Notes: a model not told the origin generated them from the letters alone. Counted from the stretch's first letter, positions 52,295 through 61,680 are shown. The stretch is 64,000 nucleotides of DNA from Oligoflexus tunisiensis (GCF_001748245.1 NZ_BDFO01000001.1:235740-299739); one strand, 5' to 3'. Numbers and translations are program-made.

Positions 52295-52816
52295 TCACAG
52301 GACAAGGCCCAGCGTCTGAGCCAGGGCGAGAACCGCCCAGGTGAAAATACCGGCGATCACATCATCAATCATGGTTCCCCAGGCGCCCGGCAGCTCCCGA
52401 TCCGCCCAGCCGATGGGGCCCGGCTTGACGATATCAAAGAAGCGAAAGAGCACAAAAGCCAGGGCGATCCACTTCCAATCCGCAGGCATCAAACTGAGCG
52501 GAATCGCCTGGCCCAGCACTTCGTCGATGACGATGCGGCCATCATCATGAGTGCCCCAGAATTTTTCCGTCTTATCAATCGCCCACCAGGACAAAAGGCC
52601 AAGCAACGTGAGAAGACCAATCTGCACGAGGGTGCCGGAAACATTCCAGCGGACGCCGAGCATGTGACCGTAATGGTAAAAGGCGAGGCCCACAGGAATG
52701 CCGGCGAGGCTGCCGAAGGTTCCGGGTGCCTTGGGCATGAGCCCCAGCGGCGCCGCAACCGCAAGGATGCTCCAAAAATTGAGGCGCGGCGGTCCACGTT
52801 TCTGGGACGTTTTCAT
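52295..52816 (-). CDS. pgpA: phosphatidylglycerophosphatase A
   Basis: PgpA removes phosphate from phosphatidylglycerol phosphate in the inner membrane, giving phosphatidylglycerol. The 173 residues show the family pattern: G-L-M-P-K-A-P-G-T-F-G-S at the start, I-D-E-V-L-G-Q in the middle and F-R-F-F-D-I-V-K-P-G-P-I-G, followed by G-T-M-I-D-D-V-I-A-G. Membrane segments alternate with these acidic motifs. The start overlaps the mce stop by 4 bases. Confidence 0.94.
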   Translation of the reverse strand: MKTSQKRGPPRLNFWSILAVAAPLGLMPKAPGTFGSLAGIPVGLAFYHYGHMLGVRWNVSGTLVQIGLLTLLGLLSWWAIDKTEKFWGTHDDGRIVIDEVLGQAIPLSLMPADWKWIALAFVLFRFFDIVKPGPIGWADRELPGAWGTMIDDVIAGIFTWAVLALAQTLGLVL

Positions 52817-53250
52817 CCGTGCTCCGCCGTCGCCTGAACGAGTTCGATCAGGATGCCGCCGGTGGCGCGCGGATGAATGAAAGCGATGCGGCTGTTATGA
52901 GCGCCGTACCGCGGTTTCTCATCGATCAGTTCAATGCCCTTGACTTTCAGCTCTATCAAAGCCTCATCGAGATTATCCACCGACAACGCCATATGATGAA
53001 TGCCGCCGCCTTTGGTTTCGACGAATTTTTTGATCGGCCCGTCCTCGCCTTCCTGATTGGCGACAATTTCAAGCCGGGCACCAGCCGCAGCCGGGCCCAC
53101 CGAGGATTCAAACATGATCGTGTTGGTCTTTTGCTCCTTGACCAGTTCCTCGCCGAGGAACGGCAGCTTCAGGATTTCAGCCAAAAACCAGCGTGCCTTC
53201 ACGGGATCCTTGGCCGCGAGACCGAGATGATTGATTCCCACAATTTTCAT
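52813..53250 (-). CDS. mce: methylmalonyl-CoA epimerase
   Basis: The enzyme interconverts (R)- and (S)-methylmalonyl-CoA, linking propionyl-CoA to succinyl-CoA. The 145-residue VOC protein starts V-G-I-N-H-L-G-L-A-A-K-D with the metal His. It has G-G-I-H-H-M-A-L-S-V-D-N-L with the second His and ends I-H-P-R-A-T-G-G-I-L-I-E-L with the metal Glu. AGGAG lies before the ATG. Methylmalonyl-CoA mutase is not in this window. It is flanked by the site-2 protease (12 bases) and pgpA (overlap). Confidence 0.88.
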   Translation of the reverse strand: MKIVGINHLGLAAKDPVKARWFLAEILKLPFLGEELVKEQKTNTIMFESSVGPAAAGARLEIVANQEGEDGPIKKFVETKGGGIHHMALSVDNLDEALIELKVKGIELIDEKPRYGAHNSRIAFIHPRATGGILIELVQATAEHG

Positions 53251-53262
53251 AAGAGCTCCTGA

Positions 53263-53913
53263 TCAGATGACAAAGCTGACCATCCAGCGTGCAATCAGAA
53301 CCCAGAAACCGGCCACATATCCCAACCAGCTCAAGCCACCGACCAGCATCAGCGCGAGCAGAGCAAAGGATCCATAAGGAATCACATACTCTTCATACTT
53401 GCGGCGCATATCAGGGGACAGGAGTTCATAGACTATGGTGCCGCCATCCAAAGGATAGACCGGCAGAAGATTGAAAATGGCAAGGATGGCATTGATCCAG
53501 ACCAGCTGTTCGGCGAGTCGATAGAAACCGATCATGACCGAACCATCCTGAGCCCCGCTCATGAACTGCATGCCGATCAGGGCCACGATACTGAGAATGA
53601 GATTGGAGGCAGGGCCTGCGGCGGCGACCATAACCTGGCCCCATTTTTGATCACGGAAATTGCGGGGATCAACACTGACCGGTTTGGCCCAGCCGAACAA
53701 AAAGCCGCCGACCATGGCGCCGAGCAGTGGGAAAAACAGGGTTCCAATGGGATCGATGTGCGGAATCGGGTTCAGGGTCAAACGACCATCGATCTGGGGT
53801 GTCCGATCGCCCTGGATCCTCGCCATGAGGGCGTGAGACGCCTCATGAAAGGTCAGGGCGATGATCAAGGCAATCATCATGTTGACGACGCGGGCGCCGT
53901 AAGCGAAATCCAT
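53263..53913 (-). CDS. site-2 protease family membrane metalloprotease (M50)
   Basis: The 216-residue membrane protein has the zinc motif H23-E-A-S-H27 in the first membrane helix and the third-ligand region N-L-L-P-V-Y-P-L-D-G-G. This is the minimal M50B form with no PDZ domain. Such proteases cut within membranes, often releasing regulators; the substrate is unknown. GAGGTAGC fixes the ATG at 53913; the longer open frame crosses into the divergent promoter. It is the first gene of the protease-mce-pgpA unit. Confidence 0.9.
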   Translation of the reverse strand: MDFAYGARVVNMMIALIIALTFHEASHALMARIQGDRTPQIDGRLTLNPIPHIDPIGTLFFPLLGAMVGGFLFGWAKPVSVDPRNFRDQKWGQVMVAAAGPASNLILSIVALIGMQFMSGAQDGSVMIGFYRLAEQLVWINAILAIFNLLPVYPLDGGTIVYELLSPDMRRKYEEYVIPYGSFALLALMLVGGLSWLGYVAGFWVLIARWMVSFVI

Positions 53914-53960
53914 AGCTACCTCATGGTGTGGAACAGCATTCCACACGATCATAACGAAAG

Positions 53961-55016
53961 ATGGAGGAAAATTCATTGCTAACCACATTAAAAGACCGCG
54001 GACCGCGTTATCGTATCGTGACCGAGTGGGTCCAAAGTACTGTCCTGCAAGGCAATCCAGCCGGTGTTGACAGCGCGCGTCCGGTCACGGTTTTCCTGCC
54101 TGCGGCGGCGCTGGAATCCCCCGAACGCCGTTTTCCCGTGCTGTATTGCCTGGCCCCGTGGACCAGCGCCGGCCGGCAGCAGATGGATTGGGAACCGTTC
54201 AAGGAAAGCCTGCCGAACCGTCTGCAGCGTCTCATGGACGATGGCGCCTTGAAGCCTTGCGTGGTGGTCTGCCCGGATCTCTATACAGATTTTGGCGGCA
54301 GTCAGTATATCAATTCATCGTATCTTGGGCGTCATGCGGATCATATCGTCGAGGAAATTATCCCGTACATCGAAGCGCATTATCCCGTTCTGAAGGGCTC
54401 CGCCTCACGTGCGGTTTTTGGCCGGTCCTCGGGAGGATTTGGGGCTCTGCGTCTGGCCATGGATCGCCCCGGAACATTCGCCGCTGTTGCCTGTCATTCA
54501 GGTGATATGGGCTTTGATCTTCTTTACCGCCGTGACCTGGTCGACCTCTGCTACGCTCTGGCTCGACATTCCGGCAGCGTCAGCAGTTATCTGACAGCCC
54601 TCCGCAAAGGTCCCAAGATCGGCGGCAAGGATGTTCACATCCTTATGCTCCTCGGGATGGCGGCCAGCTATAGTCCCGATCCCACCGAGCCGGATGGCTA
54701 TCGTCTGCCCATCGATCCTATGACGGGAGCGCTGGATGACGAAGTCTGGCAGAAGTGGCTGGCCAATGATCCGGTGGTGATGATCGAACAGACTCAATGT
54801 CGGGAGGCTCTGCAGCAGCTGCGTTATCTTTATTTTGACTGCGGCAACAGGGATCAATATCACCTGCACTTCGGCATGCGTCAGATCAAGCAGAAACTGC
54901 AGGGGCATGGAATTCATCATCAGGTCTTTGAGTTTGATGACAATCATTCCGGTACGAGCTACCGCTACGATGTCAGTTTACCCCTTCTGAGCCAGGCTCT
55001 GGTGCATGAGGGGTAG
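53961..55016 (+). CDS. esterase-family alpha/beta hydrolase (esterase D-like)
   Basis: The 351-residue cytoplasmic hydrolase has nucleophile S156 in G-R-S-S-G, an Asp in D-C-G-N-R-D and His in D-D-N-H-S-G-T. These are arranged as in the putative-esterase family that includes S-formylglutathione hydrolase, mycolyltransferases and enterochelin esterase. V-T-V-F-L-P-A-A-A-L-E and Y-C-L-A-P-W mark the first strands. An alternative TTG at 53976, with GGAGG 8 bases upstream, is at least as likely as the ATG at 53961. It is divergent from the protease gene. The substrate is unknown. Confidence 0.88.
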   Translation: MEENSLLTTLKDRGPRYRIVTEWVQSTVLQGNPAGVDSARPVTVFLPAAALESPERRFPVLYCLAPWTSAGRQQMDWEPFKESLPNRLQRLMDDGALKPCVVVCPDLYTDFGGSQYINSSYLGRHADHIVEEIIPYIEAHYPVLKGSASRAVFGRSSGGFGALRLAMDRPGTFAAVACHSGDMGFDLLYRRDLVDLCYALARHSGSVSSYLTALRKGPKIGGKDVHILMLLGMAASYSPDPTEPDGYRLPIDPMTGALDDEVWQKWLANDPVVMIEQTQCREALQQLRYLYFDCGNRDQYHLHFGMRQIKQKLQGHGIHHQVFEFDDNHSGTSYRYDVSLPLLSQALVHEG

Positions 55017-55127
55017 ATCAGGAAGTCCGACATATGGGTAAAATTAAGGTGAGGATTGCGGTTTATGGCAAGAGGAGCTTTTGCCGAAGAATGAATAGCA
55101 CCATCCCCAGGCGGAGTGGAATCGATT

Positions 55128-57098
55128 GTGACAAAAGGCAAACCCATTCTGATGCTTGTTTTTGGGCTGCTCCTTGTCGTCCTCTCCCGCCAGGCATGGG
55201 GACAAGGTCCACCCGAAGTTCAGGACAGTGTTGTTCAACTGGATGAGATTCAGACGCTCAAGCCTCTGGGTGATAAAACCTTTGTTTTCGAAGATCCGCA
55301 CCATGAAATGAGCCACCTTCAGGCTTTACAGAAGTTTAGGCAGGGGCTATTCGAGCGTTCCGAAGGCAATGTCATCATGCGCGGCTATTCCCAGTCCACC
55401 TTTTGGTTCGCCATCCAAATTGAGAACCGCTACGACGTATCACGCCCGCTGGACGTCATCAGCAAATATACACCCTTCCTGCTGAACGTCTCCGTATACA
55501 ATCATGGTGCGGACTCATGGTTCGCAATAAAAGGAGGCGCGGAGTTTGGCAACCAGGGTTATTTCAACCACCTTCCGCACTTTAGGGTGGAGTTGAAACC
55601 AGGTCTCAATACTCTCCTTTTTCAGCAAAAGACTTTTGCCACCAGTTTTATTCCCTATGCCTATGCGTTGGGGGAAACTCCGAAATTCTTTTATGACTAT
55701 TCCCTGTTCATATCCATGCTGGTTGGGGGATTTCTGTCCCTCTTCCTCTACAATTTGGTCAGTGCCTTTAACATGCGAACCAAGGAGAGGATGGCCTACT
55801 GCTTTTATCTGCTGTTTGGTTTTTTTCTTTCCTTCATGTTTGTCTCGATCAGCTATCAGAAGTACTTTCCCTTCCGCATGTCAACACTGACTGGATTCAA
55901 TCTCATCTACTCCATATTCCTGGTGAGCATCTGCGTGTTCGGGTCGATTTTCCTGGACCTTCGAACCTATTTCAGGAGAGCCAACTATTTTCTGGCCTGC
56001 AGCTGCATCACAACCTTCGGCCTCTGCATCTGGGATGGTTTCCCTTCGCGCATCGGGCAGGTCATCTCCGCCTCCTGCGCTTGCATCATCCTCGTGTGGT
56101 ACGCGTATAAAAGGTATCGACAGGGTTTTTCGCCGGCATTTTTTTACCTGATATCCTGGGGTTGTTACACGGCAGGCGCCATGATAACGGCAGCTTTCTA
56201 TCAGAGCGCTCCCACCCTGAATATCGAATACGCGTCCTCGTCGATTGCTGTGGGCTATTATCTGGAAATGATCCTGGTATCCCTGGCCACATCGCAGAAG
56301 GTAAAACTGGCCATGGAAGAGAAGACGGCAGCCCTTTTCCAGTCACAGAAGGAAATGAAGCACGCCTTCAATCAGCTGGAAAAAGTTTTCTATCCGCATC
56401 AGATTAAACAAATTAGTCATGGAGAAAACCTTGAAGAGACCATGCCGACCGGCCCAGGAGAAGCCTGTGTTATGTGTTTCGATATCGCCGGCAGCTCCAG
56501 GATACAACATGTCAAGGCCAAGGATTTTTTTAGAACGGTTTTTCGGCGTTGCAACGAGATCATGACCGAAGGCTATGATGGAAAGGACCTTAAGGCCAAC
56601 GCCTATCGGATCAAGGAAATGGGCGATGGCTTCCTCTGTTCGATCGGCTACCCCTTCAAGGCTCGTCACGATTCCATCGCCCTGGCGGCCATGGAGCTGG
56701 CTTATCGCTTCGTCGCCATCTTTGAAGAGGAAGTTGCCATACTTGACTATTCGGATCCCATCCACTGTGGGATTGGCATCGCGATCGACGGCATTTCGGG
56801 TTTTTATCCCGAGTCAGGAACCAAGGAATATGACCTATATGGCCGTGCCATCGTCCTGGCCACACGATATGAAGGGATGAGAAAGATTCTTCTGAAAGGA
56901 AGACAGGCGGCCAACATCATCATTTTGCAGGAAAGGGTTTTCAAAAGTCTTGATCGTCAATCACGCCTGGATTTTCAAGTTTATGACCTGAAGGAAAATT
57001 CCCTGATCGTGCGCGACGATCCCGCTGCCACACGACTCTATTTCCGAATCATCGCCTCCCGATCCAATCTTGTGGATACGCACTTGATAGCGCTCTGA
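55128..57098 (+). CDS. 7TMR-DISM sensor with class III nucleotidyl cyclase domain
   Basis: The 656 residues have a signal peptide (cleavage near A-W-G-Q), a periplasmic 7TMR-DISM extracellular domain (about 30-180), seven membrane segments (about 185-400), a short coiled linker and a C-terminal class III cyclase domain. Metal-binding Asps are D452 in C-F-D-I-A-G-S-S and D500 in M-G-D-G-F-L. The later Y-D-L-Y-G-R-A-I-V-L-A-T-R-Y-E matches the nucleotide-binding helix. It should make cAMP or cGMP in response to an external ligand. The GTG at 55128 is chosen from GGAG spacing; a GTG at 55116 is also possible. It opens a sensory cluster. Confidence 0.87.
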   Translation: MTKGKPILMLVFGLLLVVLSRQAWGQGPPEVQDSVVQLDEIQTLKPLGDKTFVFEDPHHEMSHLQALQKFRQGLFERSEGNVIMRGYSQSTFWFAIQIENRYDVSRPLDVISKYTPFLLNVSVYNHGADSWFAIKGGAEFGNQGYFNHLPHFRVELKPGLNTLLFQQKTFATSFIPYAYALGETPKFFYDYSLFISMLVGGFLSLFLYNLVSAFNMRTKERMAYCFYLLFGFFLSFMFVSISYQKYFPFRMSTLTGFNLIYSIFLVSICVFGSIFLDLRTYFRRANYFLACSCITTFGLCIWDGFPSRIGQVISASCACIILVWYAYKRYRQGFSPAFFYLISWGCYTAGAMITAAFYQSAPTLNIEYASSSIAVGYYLEMILVSLATSQKVKLAMEEKTAALFQSQKEMKHAFNQLEKVFYPHQIKQISHGENLEETMPTGPGEACVMCFDIAGSSRIQHVKAKDFFRTVFRRCNEIMTEGYDGKDLKANAYRIKEMGDGFLCSIGYPFKARHDSIALAAMELAYRFVAIFEEEVAILDYSDPIHCGIGIAIDGISGFYPESGTKEYDLYGRAIVLATRYEGMRKILLKGRQAANIIILQERVFKSLDRQSRLDFQVYDLKENSLIVRDDPAATRLYFRIIASRSNLVDTHLIAL

Positions 57099-57148
57099 AT
57101 CAAGCAGGCTGGTTATGTAGGCAATCTTATCCATTCAGAATCAGGATG

Positions 57149-57165
57149 CTGGCCATGAGCTTGCT
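57149..57165 (+). promoter_or_regulatory. candidate sigma-54 promoter before the response regulator
   Basis: CTGGC-N7-TTGCT has exact -24 (TGGC) and -12 (TTGC) cores with correct spacing. It lies in the 230-base gap between the cyclase and response regulator genes, about 165 bases before the latter. By chance alone one or two such core matches are expected in 64 kb, so its placement is the only extra support. Confidence 0.35.
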
Positions 57166-57208
57166 CGACAAAAGCCAGAATCATGACTTGAATCTACAAA
57201 ATGGCCAG

Positions 57209-57237
57209 TTGTCCCGTCTCAAGAAATCCCCTAAATT
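57209..57237 (+). promoter_or_regulatory. alternative sigma-70-type promoter before the response regulator
   Basis: TTGTCC and TAAATT are separated by 17 bases, each matching the consensus in 4 of 6 positions, about 90 bases before the response-regulator ATG. It competes with the sigma-54 candidate upstream. Confidence 0.3.
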
Positions 57238-57328
57238 AATCGCGTGCCAGTGTTTTCAGGATTTTTAGGATCGCATTGTCCAAGGGAATGAATCCAGTCG
57301 AGCTCTTCAATGAGGATAAGGCCAGAGC

Positions 57329-57691
57329 ATGCGCACTTTAAAACCCATCCTCATCGTCGAAGATGATGAAGGTATTCGTGATACGTTGAGTCTGATGCTG
57401 CAAATGGAAGGATACGAGGTCATGCAAACCTCAAACGGCCAGGAAGCTCTCGAACTCCTGGGAAAGATCGATCCGCCGTCACTCATTCTTCTGGATCTCA
57501 TGATGCCGGTCATGAACGGGTTTGAGTTCGCTGCCGCGATCGAGCAGCAGGAAGCATTTTCCTCCATCCCAATCGTATTGCTCACGGCTTATACGGAGCA
57601 TGCTCATAGGGTCAGGAACGCCAAATGCGTTTTATTTAAGCCTGTTGAGTTCGATCAGCTGTTTCAAACTGTGAGGGAGTATTGTGGCTGA
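57329..57691 (+). CDS. single-domain response regulator
   Basis: The 120-residue receiver has no output domain. The active site is intact: E-D-D near residue 12, acceptor D56 in L-L-D-L-M-M-P, Thr in L-L-T-A-Y and Lys in L-F-K-P-V. It would relay phosphoryl groups by protein contact, perhaps from the kinase encoded directly downstream. The kinase GTG start overlaps its stop by 8 bases, so the pair is co-translated. Confidence 0.93.
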   Translation: MRTLKPILIVEDDEGIRDTLSLMLQMEGYEVMQTSNGQEALELLGKIDPPSLILLDLMMPVMNGFEFAAAIEQQEAFSSIPIVLLTAYTEHAHRVRNAKCVLFKPVEFDQLFQTVREYCG

Positions 57692-59987
57692 ATCGATGGA
57701 AAGCGGCTTATACCAAGCTGCAGATTCACTTTCGATTCTTGAATCGGTGATTGAATCCATCGCCGATGCCATCCTCATCATCGATAACGATGGCCATATT
57801 CTGGCCTTCAATCGCAAATTCCTGCAAATATGGGACTTGCCCTATGACCTCGAAGGTTTGAGTCATACCAGAGTCTGGCTCAAATCTGTGCTGAGGCTGC
57901 TCGATCAGCCCAAGGTCTTTGTCCGAAGGCTCCAGGAAATCGAAGCGCAGCCCGACCGGGAGTGGTTTGATCTCGTGAAGCTGAAAAATGGCCGCGTCTT
58001 CGAACGCTACGTGATACCACGTATCCTGCATGGCGAACGTGTCGGCCGCGTCATGACCTGGCGGGACTCCACCACCTGTTATCGAGCCATGGAGACTCTT
58101 CGTGAGAGTGAGTCCCGCTTCCGTCGCCTGGCTGATTCGAATCTCATTGGTATGGCCTTTACCGATATTTATGGAACGGTCCATGATGCCAATCGCTATG
58201 TTCTGGATCTGATAGGATATTCAAAAGCTGAGCTCCTTGCCGGGAAAATTCGCTGGACTGACCTGACGGCTCCGGAATACTCCACAGCCCAGGCCAAGGC
58301 CCTGCTGGAAATAAGAGACAAGGGTTCCTGTACGCCCTATGAGAAGGAGTATCGACGCAAGGATGGAAGTCGGGTCCATGCTCTCGTGGGGGCGGCCCTC
58401 ATCGAGGGATCACGGGAAGACATGGTGACGTTCATCCTCGATATCACCGATCAAAAGAAAGCGGAGCGGGAACTCAAGCTAAGCGAGGAGCGATTCCGGA
58501 CGGTCTTCGAATTGGCCCCGGTCGGTATCACCGTTCTCGATACAGAAGGCAACTTCGTGCAAGTGAATTCGGCCTTCTGCCGCATGCTTGGATATTCCGA
58601 GGACGAGATCAAGAAACTGGGAATCCAAGGCATCAGTCATCCAGGCGAATACGAGCGGCAACTTTCACTTCTTTCGCAGCTGAATCAAGGTCAGTTGGAT
58701 AGATTTGAGATGGAAAAGCGCTATATTCCGAAGGATGGAGTCCCCTTATGGGTGCATCTTTGTGTCTCCCTGGGGCGTGATCCTGAAGGACAGCCAACCT
58801 TTGGTATCGGTGTCATCCTCGATATCAATGAGGATCATGGTGCGAAGGAGGCACTCAAGTTCAGTGAGGCGCGTTTTCGCGCCGTGTTTGAATATGCCGA
58901 GGTGGGGATTGGCTTGATAGATCGCACAGGATTTATCTTTAAAGTCAATCCAGCGTTGACTCAGATGCTGGGCTACAGCGAAGAGGAATTTCAAAAGCTC
59001 GGAATCAAGGGGATTTCCCATCCCGATGATTTTGAAGCCTGTTGGATTCAGCTAACTGATCTTGCCGCGGGCAAAATCGACCGTTATGAGGCCGAGAAGC
59101 GTTATATCTCCAGGAGCGGGGAGGTCGTTTGGTGTCATCTGATCTGCTCTTTGGCGAGAGGCTTGCAGAATGAGCCGCTCTTTTGTGTCGGCATGGTCAC
59201 CAACGTCACGGAGCGCATCCGCCACCAGGAGGAACGCGACAGACTTCTTTCCCAGGAATCGAAGGCGCATCAGGATGCGATGGATGCCATCAAACTCCGT
59301 GATGATTTCATCACTCTCGCTTCCCACGAACTGCGAACACCCTTGACTCCCCTCAAGTTTCAGGTCCAATACCTGCGCCGATCCATTCTCTCCGGGATGA
59401 TCGAATCCCCGGCCCACAGGCAGGACCTCCTTAGGATGCTGGAGATTTCGGATGATCAGCTGAATCGCGCCAAACGTCTCGTCGAAGATATGCTCGACGC
59501 GTCGCTGATCCAGGCGGGACATCTGGTTCTGGCTTTCACGAATCTTGACCTTTCGGAATTGGTGAAGAAGGTTGCGACGCAGCTGACCAGGGAATTCGAG
59601 AAGGCAGGCTGCGTTCTGGAACTTGATCTGGCACCACAGGTCCGAGGTCGCTGGGATCGCATGAGGATCGAACGGATCATTCATACTCTCCTGCTCAATG
59701 CCATAAAATTTGGACCTGGAAAGCTCGTGCGCGTCACGACCTCTGCCGACGGGGAATTTGCCAGACTGAGGGTGCGTGATCATGGTATCGGCATATCGAA
59801 AGAGAACCAGACCAGGATCTTTCAAAGGTTTGAACGCATCGCTCCGGTCGAGACCTACGGCGGTTTCGGTCTTGGGCTCTTTATCGCCAATCAGGTCGCG
59901 CTGGCTCATCGTGGAAAAATCTGTGTCGAAAGTGAGGTCAATGAAGGATCGACATTCACCGTCGTCCTTCCCCACGCTCTCGGATAA
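57684..59987 (+). CDS. multi-PAS sensor histidine kinase
   Basis: The 767-residue soluble kinase has four PAS domains (about 15-130, 135-255, 260-385, 390-510). The last two carry the repeated L-G-Y-S-E-(D/E)-E motif and a P-A-C type end. A HisKA domain with phospho-acceptor H548 (A-S-H-E-L-R-T-P-L) and a complete HATPase follow: N box L-L-N-A-I-K-F-G, G1 D-H-G-I-G-I, G2 G-G-F-G-L-G-L. There are no membrane segments, so it senses a cytoplasmic cue (redox, light, small molecule) through PAS. It starts at a GTG inside the response regulator gene, its likely partner. Confidence 0.93.
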   Translation: MAESMESGLYQAADSLSILESVIESIADAILIIDNDGHILAFNRKFLQIWDLPYDLEGLSHTRVWLKSVLRLLDQPKVFVRRLQEIEAQPDREWFDLVKLKNGRVFERYVIPRILHGERVGRVMTWRDSTTCYRAMETLRESESRFRRLADSNLIGMAFTDIYGTVHDANRYVLDLIGYSKAELLAGKIRWTDLTAPEYSTAQAKALLEIRDKGSCTPYEKEYRRKDGSRVHALVGAALIEGSREDMVTFILDITDQKKAERELKLSEERFRTVFELAPVGITVLDTEGNFVQVNSAFCRMLGYSEDEIKKLGIQGISHPGEYERQLSLLSQLNQGQLDRFEMEKRYIPKDGVPLWVHLCVSLGRDPEGQPTFGIGVILDINEDHGAKEALKFSEARFRAVFEYAEVGIGLIDRTGFIFKVNPALTQMLGYSEEEFQKLGIKGISHPDDFEACWIQLTDLAAGKIDRYEAEKRYISRSGEVVWCHLICSLARGLQNEPLFCVGMVTNVTERIRHQEERDRLLSQESKAHQDAMDAIKLRDDFITLASHELRTPLTPLKFQVQYLRRSILSGMIESPAHRQDLLRMLEISDDQLNRAKRLVEDMLDASLIQAGHLVLAFTNLDLSELVKKVATQLTREFEKAGCVLELDLAPQVRGRWDRMRIERIIHTLLLNAIKFGPGKLVRVTTSADGEFARLRVRDHGIGISKENQTRIFQRFERIAPVETYGGFGLGLFIANQVALAHRGKICVESEVNEGSTFTVVLPHALG

Positions 59988-59998
59988 GAAGGTGCAAC

Positions 59999-61528
59999 TT
60001 GGCAACGCAATTGGAATCTTCCTCTATCGAATTCGACTTTGGCGAGGCCGCGTTCCAGGGCGGTCTGGAGATCATCGCTCTGGTCGACAGCAGCGGCCAA
60101 TTGAAGTTCGGCAATCAGGCGTTTCATCGTCTGGAGGAAGGGCAGGATCCTGCTGAGATGCAGCCTGTTCTGACCCGGCAGAGCATCATCCAGGCCTGCC
60201 GTCAGGCGTATCGGAACCAGGCGGATCACTGTTTTGAGATCAAAGGGTCGAGCGTGCACAGTCCGGACGGCTGGTATCAATGTCGTATCACCCTCCTTCA
60301 AAATCGGAATTCTGAAGTCATCGGCACACGGGCGATTTGTTTCGATATCTCGGCAGGAAAAAAGGGCGACGAAAGGCTGGAGCGGAACAGCAGGCTCTTT
60401 GACGAAGTTCAGCGGGTCGCAACCCTGGGAGTCTGGGAGTGGAAGGTTCATGAGCCCAACGTGGTCTGGACGGATGAACTTTACAGGATCTATGGTCTGC
60501 ATCCCGACAGGCATCAGCCGACTTATGACAGTTATCTGGAGAAAGTTCATCCCGATGACAGGGAGAGGGTCCGTAGCACGATGGAGTCCGTTTTCAGGGA
60601 CCACAGTTCTTTTTCACACGACGAACGCATCCTGCGTCCTGATGGAGCCATTCGCCACCTGCACACCTGGGGGCACGCCGAAGTCGATGAATCCGGGCAG
60701 CTGACCGGTCTCGTCGGCGTTTGCCAGGATATTACAGCCAGCGTGCGCGCCACGCAGGAAATTGAAGCCGAGCGAAGAAAATTCGAACTGCTGGCCTCGA
60801 TCAGCAGGACCCTCGCCTCGACGCTTGAATACAGTGCCACACTCGAGCATGTGGCCAGGTTCGTGATCCCCGTCCTGGCCGACTGGTGTGCCGTCTTCAG
60901 GTTGACCGAAGCGGGGAAAGTCGAGCCCGTAACAACGGCTCACGTTGATCCTGAATTGGCGCCAGTGGCGGTTGATCAATTTTCTCCCAAGCCCGAGGAT
61001 TTCTATCGCGCGGAGACTGTCATCAAAACCGGAAAAAGCATAGCGGAGCCGGATATAACGGAGGAGAGCCTGCAAGAGGCCACGGTCAATCCTGTGCATT
61101 TGGAGCGTTTGAGGAAGATTCAGCCGCAATCCTGTCTTCTGATTCCCCTGGCCGCGCGTGACAAAATCCTGGGAGCGATTTCCCTGAACTATTCCACTTC
61201 GAATCGTCATTATTCTCCGAAGGACCTGGATCTGGCCGAAGAGATTGGGCGTCGTGCTGCCATCGCGATCGATAACTCCCTGCTGTACTGCGATGCTCAG
61301 AAGGCTATACAGGTTCGGGATGACTTCATTGCCAACGCTGTGTCTCAGCTCAATCCCATCCTCACAGCCCTGACGACTGAGTTCCAACAGCTCAAATGCC
61401 TGATCAGTTCATCCGCTCCCGATTCCCTTTCACAGTTTCACGAGCTGGAGCACCTGATCGAAGCTTTGAATCAGGCCTATGGGAGAGTCACACGATCGGC
61501 TGATGACATGCACGATAAGTTCGCCTGA
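59999..61528 (+). CDS. PAS-PAS-GAF kinase-like protein without phospho-His or ATPase
   Basis: The 509 residues have a weak N-terminal PAS (about 20-120), a PAS with PAC (about 130-250; V-W-E-W-K-V-H, H-P-D-D-R-E-R-V), a GAF domain (about 265-425) and then a helical segment starting D-D-F-I-A-N-A. In the intact kinase next door this segment continues A-S-H-E-L-R-T-P; here it reads A-V-S449-Q-L-N-P. The acceptor His is therefore lost, and the protein ends after about 60 more residues with no HATPase domain. The TTG start has AAGGTG upstream and follows the kinase stop by 11 bases. It may be a decayed kinase or a sensory partner that heteromerises with it. Confidence 0.8.
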   Translation: MATQLESSSIEFDFGEAAFQGGLEIIALVDSSGQLKFGNQAFHRLEEGQDPAEMQPVLTRQSIIQACRQAYRNQADHCFEIKGSSVHSPDGWYQCRITLLQNRNSEVIGTRAICFDISAGKKGDERLERNSRLFDEVQRVATLGVWEWKVHEPNVVWTDELYRIYGLHPDRHQPTYDSYLEKVHPDDRERVRSTMESVFRDHSSFSHDERILRPDGAIRHLHTWGHAEVDESGQLTGLVGVCQDITASVRATQEIEAERRKFELLASISRTLASTLEYSATLEHVARFVIPVLADWCAVFRLTEAGKVEPVTTAHVDPELAPVAVDQFSPKPEDFYRAETVIKTGKSIAEPDITEESLQEATVNPVHLERLRKIQPQSCLLIPLAARDKILGAISLNYSTSNRHYSPKDLDLAEEIGRRAAIAIDNSLLYCDAQKAIQVRDDFIANAVSQLNPILTALTTEFQQLKCLISSSAPDSLSQFHELEHLIEALNQAYGRVTRSADDMHDKFA

Positions 61529-61680
61529 ACTTTTGTCTACAAAGTTCTACAGCTCCTACCGGCTTATGAAAGCATGAATCCTAGTCAAATTACATTATGA
61601 AGTGCATAAAGATGCCATCTTGCCTTTATTTTCCATACGCAGAGATAATCCGAGTGCTCACTCTACGGGAGGAAAATGAT

